This document shows, piece after piece, positions 17,983 to 26,417 of a stretch of DNA of 64,000 nucleotides (its first letter is position 1; each line of letters starts with the position of its first letter). The position numbers and the translations under genes are program-made. Location of the stretch: NCBI GenBank assembly GCA_021777105.1, contig JAIQZQ010000061.1:1-64000 (forward strand), in the 5' to 3' direction. This DNA is from Candidatus Anammoxibacter sp. (GTDB lineage: Bacteria > Planctomycetota > Brocadiia > Brocadiales > Anammoxibacteraceae). The notes beneath the pieces were generated by a model. The model searched no databases and was not told the origin of the DNA. It was given only the letters and a program-made list of their open reading frames with translations.

Positions 17983-18120
17983 CATACTTTCCTTCCAATT
18001 TCACAAATATAGGGACAGTATAACGGTTTCAGCTGATTCCAATACAAGCTGTTTCATGCTCTCCTCAACAACCTAAATATTCAATATTTCTAAGGCAATT
18101 GGATTAACTATGTAGGTTTT

Positions 18121-18630
18121 TCAAGATAGTTGATACTTTTTTAAAAAGTCAAAATCCACTATCTGAAATGGTATATTTTTCTCAATACAGAAATATCTTT
18201 GATAGTTTTGCAAAATAAACATATTTTTATAACAATATTTATTTTGTTTTAATAATTCCCGAGTAATATATGCTGTATTCCAGACTTCGGCTATGTTTCT
18301 TTTATCTCTATATGTGAAATAGACCATACATTTTTTATTCATCATTTTACACACATCAATCCAATAGTGAAGGGTTTAAGTAAATTGGGGATCTTTCAGA
18401 ACTGTTGGTAAATTCAATTGTGATAAGAAGTTAATTATCGTATAAAGACTTCTGTCTGTAAAGTCCAAAGGAGATAAGGAAGTTCCTGATTTATAAATCC
18501 CGCAAACAAAGACAAGGTCATAAAGCATGTTTTGATCATTTATGTTCTTCTCATCATGGAAGATAGGATTAATCATATTATGTTTTACCTTCTGCTTTTT
18601 ATATAAGGATGTACGTGAATTTTCAAACAT
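18121..18630 (-). pseudogene. Sulfotransferase-like gene interrupted by an in-frame stop
   Basis: Two minus-strand open frames (18376-18630 and 18121-18354) lie in the same frame, separated by one TAA at 18378-18376 and seven sense codons. Read through, they give a protein of about 170 residues with a PAPS-binding-like C-G-I-Y-K-S-G-T-S, the K-D-P-Q-F-T and H-Y-W-I-D segment and F-T-Y-R-D-K-R-N-I-A-E-V-W of small sulfotransferases. It is shorter than usual (about 200-300 residues). It is a nonsense pseudogene unless the stop is recoded or a sequencing error. It sits between the caspase and its presumed partner. Confidence 0.6.
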
Positions 18631-18730
18631 TGCATTATCAGTCTATTATCCCATCTTAAAAAAAAAGTTACCTATATAATTCATCATTAAATAAGTATTT
18701 TGTATGGCGATTAATTCTCAACATATATAC

Positions 18731-19705
18731 TTACTTATTATCCCAAATCTTTTTTAGTTCACTGATTTCAGATTCTGTACGGCGTTTTCCTTTGAGAAGT
18801 TGTAAAGGAATATCTGCATATTCCACATATTCACTCATTCTTTCTTCAATTAAGAGTAAATTCTCTTGATAATTTTTTAATCTCCGTTGTATACTCAGCT
18901 TTTGAGCGTTATCTATTTGGGATGGTGAAGAACCTACCTCCGATGTCCACTTCAATGGTTGAGGTGTTTTTTGACCTGCTGCATACCAGGCTACCGCGAA
19001 GTTTTCCTCTAAATGGCTCACTTTAATTATAGGATGTTGTTTATCACTCGTACGTTCAGGAACTTTACGTGCTACCCACATGGCAACATCTAATATACGA
19101 GCATATCCATCTTGTTCAAACGATCCATATCCTGCAAATCCTTCAAGCAAAGCAACGGTAAATGCACTATAAGGTTGATCGGTAAATGATACTTCATCCT
19201 TACGGGACGAGGCTAATATCACTCTTCCACGATTCCCTGCTAATTCATCTATGACTGCGGGGGGCAAAGGTGATCTAATCTGCCCTTTTGCTTGAGCTTG
19301 TCCTCCGGCATGACAACAGTCCAAAAGAACTACTAGTTTTTTTACTTTAATAGAACGTAAACGTTGTGTTAATTCGGTTTCCGAAATACCGGTATTCTGT
19401 AGGTTCAAAAGATCATATCCGAATGGCATTAGATAGTAATTTGGTTCTTCTATGCCATGACCGGAGAAATAGAGAATAACGGTCGATTCTGCATCTGTCA
19501 CATCAGCAAGCCAATCTAAAGAATTCAGGATGGCTTCACGGTGTGCCTGTTCACCTGTTAATAACCTTACCTGATTTGACGGATATGCACATCGGTTTTT
19601 ATCTCGCAATAAATCAGCAACCGCTGTGGCATCTTCTACCGTTACAGGAAGGTCTGCGCCCACGCCAATGACTACTGCATACCCCTGATCAAACAAATTA
19701 GACAT
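18731..19705 (-). CDS. Caspase-family (C14) peptidase with C-terminal adaptor-like domain
   Basis: The 324-residue protein has a caspase p20-type domain at residues 1-250. It shows G-Y-A-V-V-I-G-V, the catalytic His in Y-F-S-G-H-G (His83) and the catalytic Cys in V-V-L-L-D-C-C-H-A-G (Cys131 by analogy with D-x-C-H-S/A-G). The R-V-I-L-A-S-S segment follows. Residues 274-324 form a short helical domain matching the N-terminus of the helical-repeat protein at 16692-17912. Bacterial caspases with such tails are activated in abortive-infection or programmed-death pathways by partners carrying the same domain. The gene heads the minus-strand stretch after a gap of 550 bases; TTTCCCTTTC on the plus strand gives it a GGGAAA ribosome site. 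Confidence 0.9.
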   Translation of the reverse strand: MSNLFDQGYAVVIGVGADLPVTVEDATAVADLLRDKNRCAYPSNQVRLLTGEQAHREAILNSLDWLADVTDAESTVILYFSGHGIEEPNYYLMPFGYDLLNLQNTGISETELTQRLRSIKVKKLVVLLDCCHAGGQAQAKGQIRSPLPPAVIDELAGNRGRVILASSRKDEVSFTDQPYSAFTVALLEGFAGYGSFEQDGYARILDVAMWVARKVPERTSDKQHPIIKVSHLEENFAVAWYAAGQKTPQPLKWTSEVGSSPSQIDNAQKLSIQRRLKNYQENLLLIEERMSEYVEYADIPLQLLKGKRRTESEISELKKIWDNK

Positions 19706-20260
19706 TGATTTATTTCCCTTTCACTCACTGTTATTTTACTAAAACTTAATCATCTTTTTCCTCAAAAGAGATGAGATATCTACTTGAGGCACTTTCACAA
19801 TTATAGTGGCACTTTCAAGCACTATATTTCATTTTTCTAATTCCACTTTACCAATATAGGAAAGCTGTAAACCATCTTTATCTGCTAATTCCGGTTATTC
19901 AAGAGTTCTATTGCAATTCTCCGTTTTTGTATTCACTTTCCAAAAATTTTATTAATTTTCTGTTTCATGAATGTCTACTATAAGTGATAAGAAACAAAAA
20001 AACACTCAACTTTCAATAAGTCGTATTTTTAAACCGCTTCTTAAAAAGCGGTTACTATAGTCCAGTCCACATAGATCATTACCTTCTTATTGATATCGGT
20101 ATGTTCGAACATCCTCTATATAAAAATGAATAACTGTAATACTAGTTTTTACCATCTCAATTCATATGACGGAAACTATTCTTGTTTTGAACATATTCTA
20201 TATATTTCTGATTGTGCATTCCCTATAAAATAAGACATCATACTGAATATGAACTATCTA
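19706..20260. other. Gap before the caspase gene
   Basis: This 555-base stretch has no convincing gene. An 8-bp stem hairpin at about 20031-20053 (arms AACCGCTT and AAGCGGTT) may end the radical SAM/HD transcript on the minus strand, though the T run is poor. The region nearer 19710-19850 must hold the caspase promoter; a pair of CACTTTCA... repeats at 19789 and 19809 is the only regular feature. Confidence 0.4.
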
Positions 20261-21295
20261 TTATGAACGTATCTCTGCATATGTCAGTGGACAGACAAAA
20301 TCGTTAAGGATTTTATGCTTCGAATTTTCTGAATCAGGAAGAGCAGGGCAATTCCGGACAATTGCATGTCGTTGTTTCAGGAGTTTTAATACTCCTAAAC
20401 GATCCCAACGATGCCATTTACTAAATTCTTGCGAAGACCTGGCATTGAAAAGAATACATGCACTTCCATTCATAAAAAGACAACACGGATGTACAGAACC
20501 TTCACTCGTGATTGTCCAGAGATTCTTGAGACCTATGTGGCACGAACGATCCTTTGGGACTATGAATCCCATAGAAACAAATAAGTCTGACTGACCAGAT
20601 AACATTGAAACTCTCACTCTCATTCCAGTACATTCCGATGCACTCTTAAAAATATGCGATAATGTATACTTCAATACCTCAAACGAAAGAGAGGCAATTT
20701 CTCTTGATTCCCGTGCTCTACCATGTTCTAAGACCTGCAAAAATTTGATATATCGAACCCCTAAAGAATAAAAGTATTGGATGAACGCTCCTACTTCCCT
20801 GTAATTATGACTGCCAAGCGGATAATAAATCCCTACTTCTGGTAGTGCTTCAACTAAACGGCACACTGTTGAAGTTATACGAGGAAAGATATTTCTCGTT
20901 CCAGAAATATTTTCATACATCTTTCCTGGAAATCCGTAAATACTAACCCATACAGATTTTGGTTGAATTTCTCTTAGCCAATCAATATTTCCAGGAATAA
21001 TTAATGAACCATTTGTCACAAAAGAGACCTCGAAACCTAATTCAAAAGCTTTTCGACACAGCAATTCTAAATCTTTACGTAAAAAGGGTTCACCACCTGT
21101 AAAACGAAGTTGAGTTATTCTTGCACGTCTAATTCTAGTAAGGATTTTTGCCCATTCTTCAAACGATAATTCAAAAGTATCTGGTTCTACATTGACGTAA
21201 AATGGCGCCTTTTGTGAACAATGAGAACATTTGAAGTTACAAAAATTGGTAAGTTGAATCAATACACCATTTGGAGAATTTCTATGTTCAATCAT
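20261..21295 (-). CDS. Radical SAM protein with C-terminal Cys-rich region
   Basis: The protein of about 344 residues has the radical SAM cluster motif C-N-F-K-C-S-H-C (Cys20, Cys24, Cys27), then L-R-F-T-G-G-E-P-F-L and the strand pattern of the partial TIM barrel. The C-terminal third has S-C-H-I-G, V-H-P-C-C and F-V-C-P-L, resembling the auxiliary-cluster (SPASM or twitch) part of peptide- or sugar-modifying members. It should bind a 4Fe-4S cluster and cut S-adenosylmethionine to start a radical reaction; the substrate is unknown. I favour the ATG at 21295, eight bases after AGGA, over a GTG three bases earlier. The HD-domain gene lies 107 bases upstream on the same strand. Confidence 0.85.
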   Translation of the reverse strand: MIEHRNSPNGVLIQLTNFCNFKCSHCSQKAPFYVNVEPDTFELSFEEWAKILTRIRRARITQLRFTGGEPFLRKDLELLCRKAFELGFEVSFVTNGSLIIPGNIDWLREIQPKSVWVSIYGFPGKMYENISGTRNIFPRITSTVCRLVEALPEVGIYYPLGSHNYREVGAFIQYFYSLGVRYIKFLQVLEHGRARESREIASLSFEVLKYTLSHIFKSASECTGMRVRVSMLSGQSDLFVSMGFIVPKDRSCHIGLKNLWTITSEGSVHPCCLFMNGSACILFNARSSQEFSKWHRWDRLGVLKLLKQRHAIVRNCPALPDSENSKHKILNDFVCPLTYAEIRS

Positions 21296-21402
21296 CACAA
21301 TATTCCTAAAAAAGTCGCTTTCATAAAAATATGCGTCACTTATAGAATTTAGGTCACGTTTTTCTACGAGTTTCTGTTTAACTTCTTACTAATCAATCTT
21401 TC

Positions 21403-22095
21403 TCAAGATATGATGTTATCAGTAGATACTTCAATCCTCTGTCTTGAGGAACTGTTAAATCCAAATGTGTTTTCGACGACGCCGGGGAGCAAGTGATAGA
21501 TCGATTGTCCAAGAACTGCTTCAAACTCTCGTTGAAGTCCAAAGGTTGCTTTCCATTTATGCTGCGTATACTCATTAACTCCATATCGTAAAGCTACATC
21601 TAGTAAGCGTTTTTCCAGTAAACAAAACCCCGATGGGAGCGATATAGAATCGCATAACACAATAAGTTTATCGTAAATAGTGTAGCTAATCTGAGCAAGA
21701 TATTCTCTGGTAAAATATTCATCTTTACGAGGGCAATCCCACGTTCCCGCAACCACTTTCACGTCTTTTGTCGGAAAGGAATGCGTTAAACAGATACGCG
21801 CCGCATCATCAAAACCACGTTCGTGTAAAAACCTATACCCGTCAATAATGTGACGCAGACAGGATATCCCTTCTTGACGTCCAATATCATGCAGTAATCC
21901 TAAAATATAAGCAAACTCAGGATTTATACCTGGGTGAACATTCGCTATAGCCCTTGCGGCTTCAGCAACAACAATTGAGTGTTGCATCCATGAACCAGAA
22001 TGGTATTCTTGTGCATCATCTAAAAATTTCTGAGCTTCTTGAAGATTTGGTATTTTCATCAATATCTTTTTAGATTGTAGTCCCAAGAGGTACAT
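21403..22095 (-). CDS. HD-domain phosphohydrolase
   Basis: The 230-residue protein has the HD metal-binding set: M-Q-H-S-I-V-V-A-E-A-A (His39), G-L-L-H-D-I-G-R (His69, Asp70), a conserved His near 82 and C-L-T-H-S-F (His105), and a C-terminal Asp in L-C-D-S-I. HD proteins hydrolyse phosphate esters, often of nucleotides. The start may instead be M-K-I-P-N at about 22059; neither has a strong ribosome site. It is the first gene of the minus-strand run and may act in nucleotide signalling or in the tailoring pathway suggested by its neighbours. Confidence 0.8.
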   Translation of the reverse strand: MYLLGLQSKKILMKIPNLQEAQKFLDDAQEYHSGSWMQHSIVVAEAARAIANVHPGINPEFAYILGLLHDIGRQEGISCLRHIIDGYRFLHERGFDDAARICLTHSFPTKDVKVVAGTWDCPRKDEYFTREYLAQISYTIYDKLIVLCDSISLPSGFCLLEKRLLDVALRYGVNEYTQHKWKATFGLQREFEAVLGQSIYHLLPGVVENTFGFNSSSRQRIEVSTDNIIS

Positions 22096-22463
22096 TTCTA
22101 TTTAGGAAAAAAAGAAAGTGGTTATTAACCTATAGAACGTGCATTTAATTATTTTTGTATTTTTATAAAAAAATACCTTAAACGACTTGTAATCAATACT
22201 AATTTAAAGTTTCTGCCTTTTTTTGGACAACTTGGAAAGCTAACGTCCGATTAATGATCACGCCTAAAGCGAATCTTTCTCTAACCAATTGTTGACTGAC
22301 CTTCCGGTAAAGGAAATATTTCTAAAAAATGCGTGATCTACAACCGAGCAGTGGGCGGGGTTGGTCTACAGACTAACACCAACGTAAACACCATTTGACA
22401 ACAAAACCACAACTCATAAATCAAAACTCAGCAGTCTCAGTTCCTACATCTGCCATTCAGATA
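22096..22463. other. Gap with a long-range inverted repeat
   Basis: The gap holds an inverted pair GATCACGC (near 22254) and GCGTGATC (near 22330) about 75 bases apart, and CGGACGTTAGC-like sequence on the minus strand near 22243. These recall integron attC sites but lack a convincing core pair. No gene is seen. Confidence 0.3.
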
Positions 22464-22862
22464 CTACAAAAAGACGGCAACACACATACCAATACAAAGT
22501 AACACTAATGCATGCCAAAATCCAAATCTAGGGCTGCAAAGTGATAGCGATTTCATTACCAATATCTCATCAATTTCTTTCAGGTTTTCTTTAGCCTTTT
22601 TTTCAATAGCAAGATTTTGCCTTATCCAAGCTATTGAAAAAAATGTAATTACAGAAATACCGATAATTACTGCAGCTTTCATCTCAACTGAGAAAAGTGC
22701 AAGTCTCTTTGGATCTGTTTTTAAAGTAATAATGCCACCCATAATCATTATTAAAATAGTGCCTGACCATGAAAATATTTTCCACCGCTTGTCTCGTCTA
22801 AAAGCAATTTCATCATTAATTGCTTTCCAAACAAATAATTTATTTTCATTTTCTTCAGTCAT
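22464..22862 (-). CDS. Small membrane protein of unknown function
   Basis: The 132-residue protein has a charged N-terminal helix, then three hydrophobic segments at about residues 31-47, 64-82 and 114-131. Two of these are joined by a long basic amphipathic stretch (R-Q-N-L-A-I-E-K-K-A-K-E-N-L-K-E). It is likely an inner-membrane protein with a cytoplasmic helix; no enzyme motif is present. It stands alone between a hairpin-flanked group II intron fragment and a gene-free gap, in the style of an island or cassette gene. Confidence 0.6.
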   Translation of the reverse strand: MTEENENKLFVWKAINDEIAFRRDKRWKIFSWSGTILIMIMGGIITLKTDPKRLALFSVEMKAAVIIGISVITFFSIAWIRQNLAIEKKAKENLKEIDEILVMKSLSLCSPRFGFWHALVLLCIGMCVAVFL

Positions 22863-22925
22863 TTGTATGTGTTTTTTACATCAAAATAACGGGTGGCGTT
22901 TTTTGCCGTCCGGTTAATTTGTTGG

Positions 22926-23230
22926 GTACGCCCAGCATGTAGAGATGCTATTGGCTGTAAGTCACTTGTGGTCGAACACAGTAGGAAATATGATACGAGA
23001 ACCACTAGCCAAAGGCAAGGGCGAAATCGTGAAATAACGTCTGAAGGAAGCCTGAGAGCAAAACTAAGAGCTGACGAACAGAAAGGTTATATAAGGCCTA
23101 GGTTCGATTCAATAAAGCATTTACAGATACAATTGCCCCAGAACGCTATAATAGTGCGTAATCAGCTGGGTCTTTTAAACAACAAAACACTCTCTCATTT
23201 TAGCAAATTCCTAAAACATACTCTAGCGTG
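22926..23230 (+). mobile_element. Group II intron 5' fragment (domain I), no reverse transcriptase
   Basis: Beginning at GTACG (22926, in place of the usual GTGCG), the sequence follows the domain I layout of bacterial group II introns. It has CGCCCAGC and TAGAGATGC near the start, then GGTCGAACACAG, then CAAGGGCGAAATCGTGAAA, GTCTGAAGGAAGCC and GCTGACGAACAGAAA. I recognise these conserved segments from memory and cannot run a covariance search. No reverse-transcriptase frame, domain V or 3' splice site follows, so it is a dead fragment. A hairpin-forming stretch (about 22887-22915) lies immediately before it, which may be the original insertion target. Confidence 0.55.
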
Positions 23231-23493
23231 AGTTTAGTACGAAAGAAGCCGAGGGCTGGCCGTAACTTGTTTTTTAGCAATAGTTTAAGTTGTGTTCATT
23301 TTGTATACACCAAGAACTTGTTATTATATAAGGATTTAGGTCGATTACTATTTTATTGGTAAGTATAGCATATAGTGAAATTGGTCGCCAATATATATTA
23401 ATTAGTGTATACGTTTTTTGTAAACCTAAGTTGCGTTGTGGTAAAGACTTAGCTCTGGCAATCAAGTTTTTCGTAGTAAACTCACGCTAGCCC
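23221..23493. repeat. About 270-bp segment bounded by an inverted repeat
   Basis: The arm CTAGCGTGAGTTTAGTAC (from about 23223) is repeated inverted as GTAGTAAACTCACGCTAG (ending about 23492), with one mismatch in 18. The inside is AT-rich and has no gene. It may be a small non-autonomous element inserted next to, or into, the dead group II intron. Confidence 0.5.
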
Positions 23494-23590
23494 CACCCTA
23501 CCTGAAAACCACTTGCCTTAAACAACAAATCGCCTATAATAAGCTAAATTAGAGTAGTTTTCATATAAACCTTAATAAGAAGGGGTAAAA

Positions 23591-23890
23591 ATGAATAAGC
23601 AGGGACTAATTGATGCTATATTGGCGGATAAAGATGCGGGTATTAACTCCAAGGCTGCTGCTGAACGGGCTGTTAAAGCTGTTATTGATGGTATTACTGC
23701 GGGCATTAAAAAAGATGGAACTGTTCAGGTAATAGGTTTTGGTACTTTCACGGTGAAATCACGAGCTGCTCGTAAAGGTCGTAATCCGCAGACTGGTGAA
23801 GAGATAAAGATCAAGGCTTCTAAAAGTGTTGGATTTAAAGCCGGGGCAGCTTTAAAAGAAGTTGCGGCTAAAACTCGGGGCAAAAAATAA
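23591..23890 (+). CDS. HU-family nucleoid DNA-binding protein
   Basis: The 99-residue protein is a complete HU: helical N-terminus (M-N-K-Q-G-L-I-D-A-I-L), the G-F-G-T-F strand, the DNA-binding arm with R-K-G-R-N-P-Q-T-G and the C-terminal K-A-G. The arm has the R-N-P tip whose proline intercalates in DNA. AAGAAGGGG provides a strong ribosome site. Its gene and about 300 downstream bases duplicate the left island end (6113-6654). HU and IHF proteins assist tyrosine recombinases, so it may help island recombination as well as general nucleoid structure. Confidence 0.9.
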   Translation: MNKQGLIDAILADKDAGINSKAAAERAVKAVIDGITAGIKKDGTVQVIGFGTFTVKSRAARKGRNPQTGEEIKIKASKSVGFKAGAALKEVAAKTRGKK

Positions 23891-23950
23891 ATATAGGAAA
23901 TTTTGATGGTTGCTGTTTAGACAATTAATAGTTTTTATTTTTACAAGCGC

Positions 23951-24002
23951 TGTAGTCAGAATGTAGTCAGAATGTAGTCAAATTGTAGTCAAATTGTAGT
24001 CA
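23951..24002 (+). repeat. Phased TGTAGTCA repeats, right copy
   Basis: Five copies of TGTAGTCA begin at 23951, 23962, 23973, 23984 and 23995, an exact 11-base period. They lie 140 bases before the tRNA-Pro fragment, as at the left end. One-turn phasing puts all copies on one DNA face, as expected for cooperative binding of a recombination or replication protein. Confidence 0.65.
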
Positions 24003-24139
24003 AATTATTAGGAAACAACAGAACTCAACCGGACTCACCGGAATATTTTTCAAGTCATAACCTGTTGTTATATAAAGAGTAAAAGTCGTAACAGCCACAA
24101 CGCCGGGTACTTATAAAAATGTTAAAAAATACGCTTAAG

Positions 24140-24189
<50 letters not shown>

Positions 24190-24238
24190 TTTTAAATCCC
24201 TATACAACAACAACTTACGGCTTGACCGAAAAAATGAT

Positions 24239-24765
24239 TTAACCGCAATTTTGGGCCACTGTCGCCAAATTGTCGCCAGAGTTCAAAACCTGTATGGTTG
24301 ATCGAAGTTTTTCCGGGCTTAGATGAGCATATCTCTGTGTTGTTTTTATGTCTTTATGCCCTGCAAGTCCTGCAACAGAATAGAGATCAGCCCCCTTCTG
24401 CACCAGTTTTGAACAAAAATCATGTCTCAGGTCATGAAAACGGAAATTTTCAACCCCAGACTCTTTACAAGCGTTTCTAAAGCATTTACTAATCCACCAC
24501 CGCCTAAAAGGCTTTCCGGTCTTTTCATTCACAAAAACACAGTCTGAATCTATCCTTTTGATCATGCTTAAATCATTAAGGACTGCAAAGACATTTTCTG
24601 TCAATGGCATTCCATTAAGTTCACCGTTCTTTGTGGTTTCTAAAATAATCATTTTAGAAACTAAATTTACATGTTTCCATTGAAGGTTTGCTATCTTAAA
24701 TTAACCTTAACCCGGTTTCCCTTGCAATGGCAACCATAGACCTTTACGCGCCGCCGTCATGCGTC
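24239..24765 (-). pseudogene. Frameshifted tyrosine recombinase (integrase) remnant
   Basis: The minus strand encodes the catalytic domain of a phage-type integrase. One frame (from about 24765) reads V-A-I-A-R-E-T-G-L-R-L-I, carrying the first catalytic Arg. After a frameshift near 24720 a second frame continues N-L-Q-W-K-H-V-N-L, T-K-N-G-E, F-R-F-H-D-L-R-H-D-F (H-x-x-R box), G-H-K-D-I-K-T-T-Q-R-Y-A-H (His and Tyr nucleophile). The N-terminal arm- and core-binding domains are gone. It lies 50 bases beyond the right tRNA fragment, the usual place of an integrase, and probably belonged to a third element further right. Confidence 0.8.
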
Positions 24766-25024
24766 CTAATGCGCGTCCAATAAACACCGTTACGTAGAAA
24801 CATAATTTACCTCCTTTTCTACGTGCCCGACTGTGTCTGTTAGACTTTTACAGGGCGCATTATAAGCGATTTTCATTATTTTCTCCAATGATTTCACCTG
24901 CTTTTCCTAAAGTTGTCAGTCTTCATTCGGGTCGTGGATACGGACAATTAGACCTGGTGTTTGCCCTTCCGAATTTGTTGCTACAATTGTTATGCGAAAT
25001 ACTATCTATAGCAACACATTGCGA

Positions 25025-26209
25025 CTATGACTTTATTTCGGCAACCGGCAAGGTTATTGTAAATGTAGTTCCATTGTCATGATGACTTTCAACGTTAATA
25101 TCGCCTCCATGCTTCTTGATAATACCATAACTGACAGACAGTCCCAAGCCTAACCCCTGAACTGCCTTGGTGGTAAAGAAAGGTTCAAAGATAGATTTTA
25201 TGTTTTTTTTATCTACGCCTCTCCCATTATCCTGAATACTTATTTTGATTTTTGTCTCAACGATTTCGGTGCGGATATTGATCATGCCTTTTTCTTTGAC
25301 AATAGCTTGTTCGGCATTTACAAGTATGTGAAGGATCGCCTGTTTTATTTGATCCGGAGCCCCATAGATTTTGGGCAAGTTAGACTCATAATTTTTTCTA
25401 ACCTCAATATTATTAGTTTTCAACGTCTCCAGACATAACATAAGCATCTCATCAATAGTTATATTAATATCTATTGGCGTCAACATCCTTGTTGCCGGAC
25501 GGTAAAAGTCATTAAGCTTTTCGATAAAATTTTTCATTTTATCACATTCCCGGATTGCCATAACTATGAGCTTTTTATCTTTTTGAATTAGTTTATCTTC
25601 CAGGAATTGCAGAACGCTACGTATAGCGCAAATAGGGTTGTTAAACTCATGAGCAATAGAAGCTGATAGTTTCCCGGTAGCGGCAAGTTTTTCAGCTTGC
25701 ACCAACCTTTCCTGCGTAGATTTAAGTTCTAAGGTGCGAATATCAACTAATTCCTCAAGATGATCACGGTGTTTACACAACTCCTGATGCGCCTCTTTTA
25801 AGTCTATAGAATGTTTTACCAGGCCTTTGAGTTCAAATAGATTAAAAGGCTTTCTAAGAAATGCGCTAACTCCCATCTTAAAACATTTTTCTACGTCATC
25901 ATCACTTCCATGAGCGGTTAAAACTATTACTGAAAATGGATTAGACGTTTTCAAATTTATATGCTTGAGAAACTCAATACCATCCATAACCGGCATTCTT
26001 ATATCCAGTATTATCAATACTGGTTTTTCTTTTTTATATATCTCCATCCCAATTTTACCGTTTAGAGCTGAAAACACTTTATAACCATCTCTCTTCAGAT
26101 GATACTCAATGGAATCTATTACAACCTGTTCATCGTCTATAATGAGAATCTTGTTGTTAAAAAACTGGTTGCTTGATACCGAATGTTTGATACTGGATTC
26201 ATTTTTCAT
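25025..26209 (-). CDS. Receiver-histidine kinase hybrid protein
   Basis: The 394-residue soluble protein starts with a receiver domain (I-L-I-I-D-D-E-Q, phospho-acceptor Asp in I-I-L-D-I-R-M-P, K in F-L-R-K-P-F). A coiled coil follows at about 130-175, then a HisKA H-box (S-I-A-H-E-F-N-N-P) and a HATPase with N-A-E-Q-A, D-N-G-R-G-V and G-L-G-L-G-L-S. Such receiver-first kinases relay or integrate signals from other kinases. It closely resembles the hybrid at 41535-43001. It lies downstream of the kinase at 26418 and ends the signalling array on the left. Confidence 0.9.
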   Translation of the reverse strand: MKNESSIKHSVSSNQFFNNKILIIDDEQVVIDSIEYHLKRDGYKVFSALNGKIGMEIYKKEKPVLIILDIRMPVMDGIEFLKHINLKTSNPFSVIVLTAHGSDDDVEKCFKMGVSAFLRKPFNLFELKGLVKHSIDLKEAHQELCKHRDHLEELVDIRTLELKSTQERLVQAEKLAATGKLSASIAHEFNNPICAIRSVLQFLEDKLIQKDKKLIVMAIRECDKMKNFIEKLNDFYRPATRMLTPIDINITIDEMLMLCLETLKTNNIEVRKNYESNLPKIYGAPDQIKQAILHILVNAEQAIVKEKGMINIRTEIVETKIKISIQDNGRGVDKKNIKSIFEPFFTTKAVQGLGLGLSVSYGIIKKHGGDINVESHHDNGTTFTITLPVAEIKS

Positions 26210-26417
26210 TTTGAGGTTCCTGTTCTACCGAAGGAAACAGAAATGCGCAATTGGCGGGGGTATATATCCAAAATATGCAAGAAGCTCCATTAAAAGTCAG
26301 AAAAAATAAAGAGGTCACAGAAAAATGATATCATTATTACAAAACGAAGGCAATTATATTCCGTGATAAAGGAGCTAAAGAAAACGATTATGGATTGCAA
26401 ATATCTAGTATCAAATA

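Noticed and set aside
22243-22340. Integron attC site beside the small membrane gene
   Set aside because: GTTAGC-like and inverted pieces are present, but there is no matched core pair and no integron integrase.
22868-22926. attC-like hairpin with GTTGGGT before the intron fragment
   Set aside because: The matching ACCCAAC core is absent; the hairpin alone could be a terminator or intron target.
22893-23231. 112-residue plus-strand ORF
   Set aside because: It coincides with the group II intron domain I segments, lacks a ribosome site and has no protein-like pattern.
23951-24002. CRISPR array
   Set aside because: Units are 11 bases with no spacers; repeats are too short and tandem.
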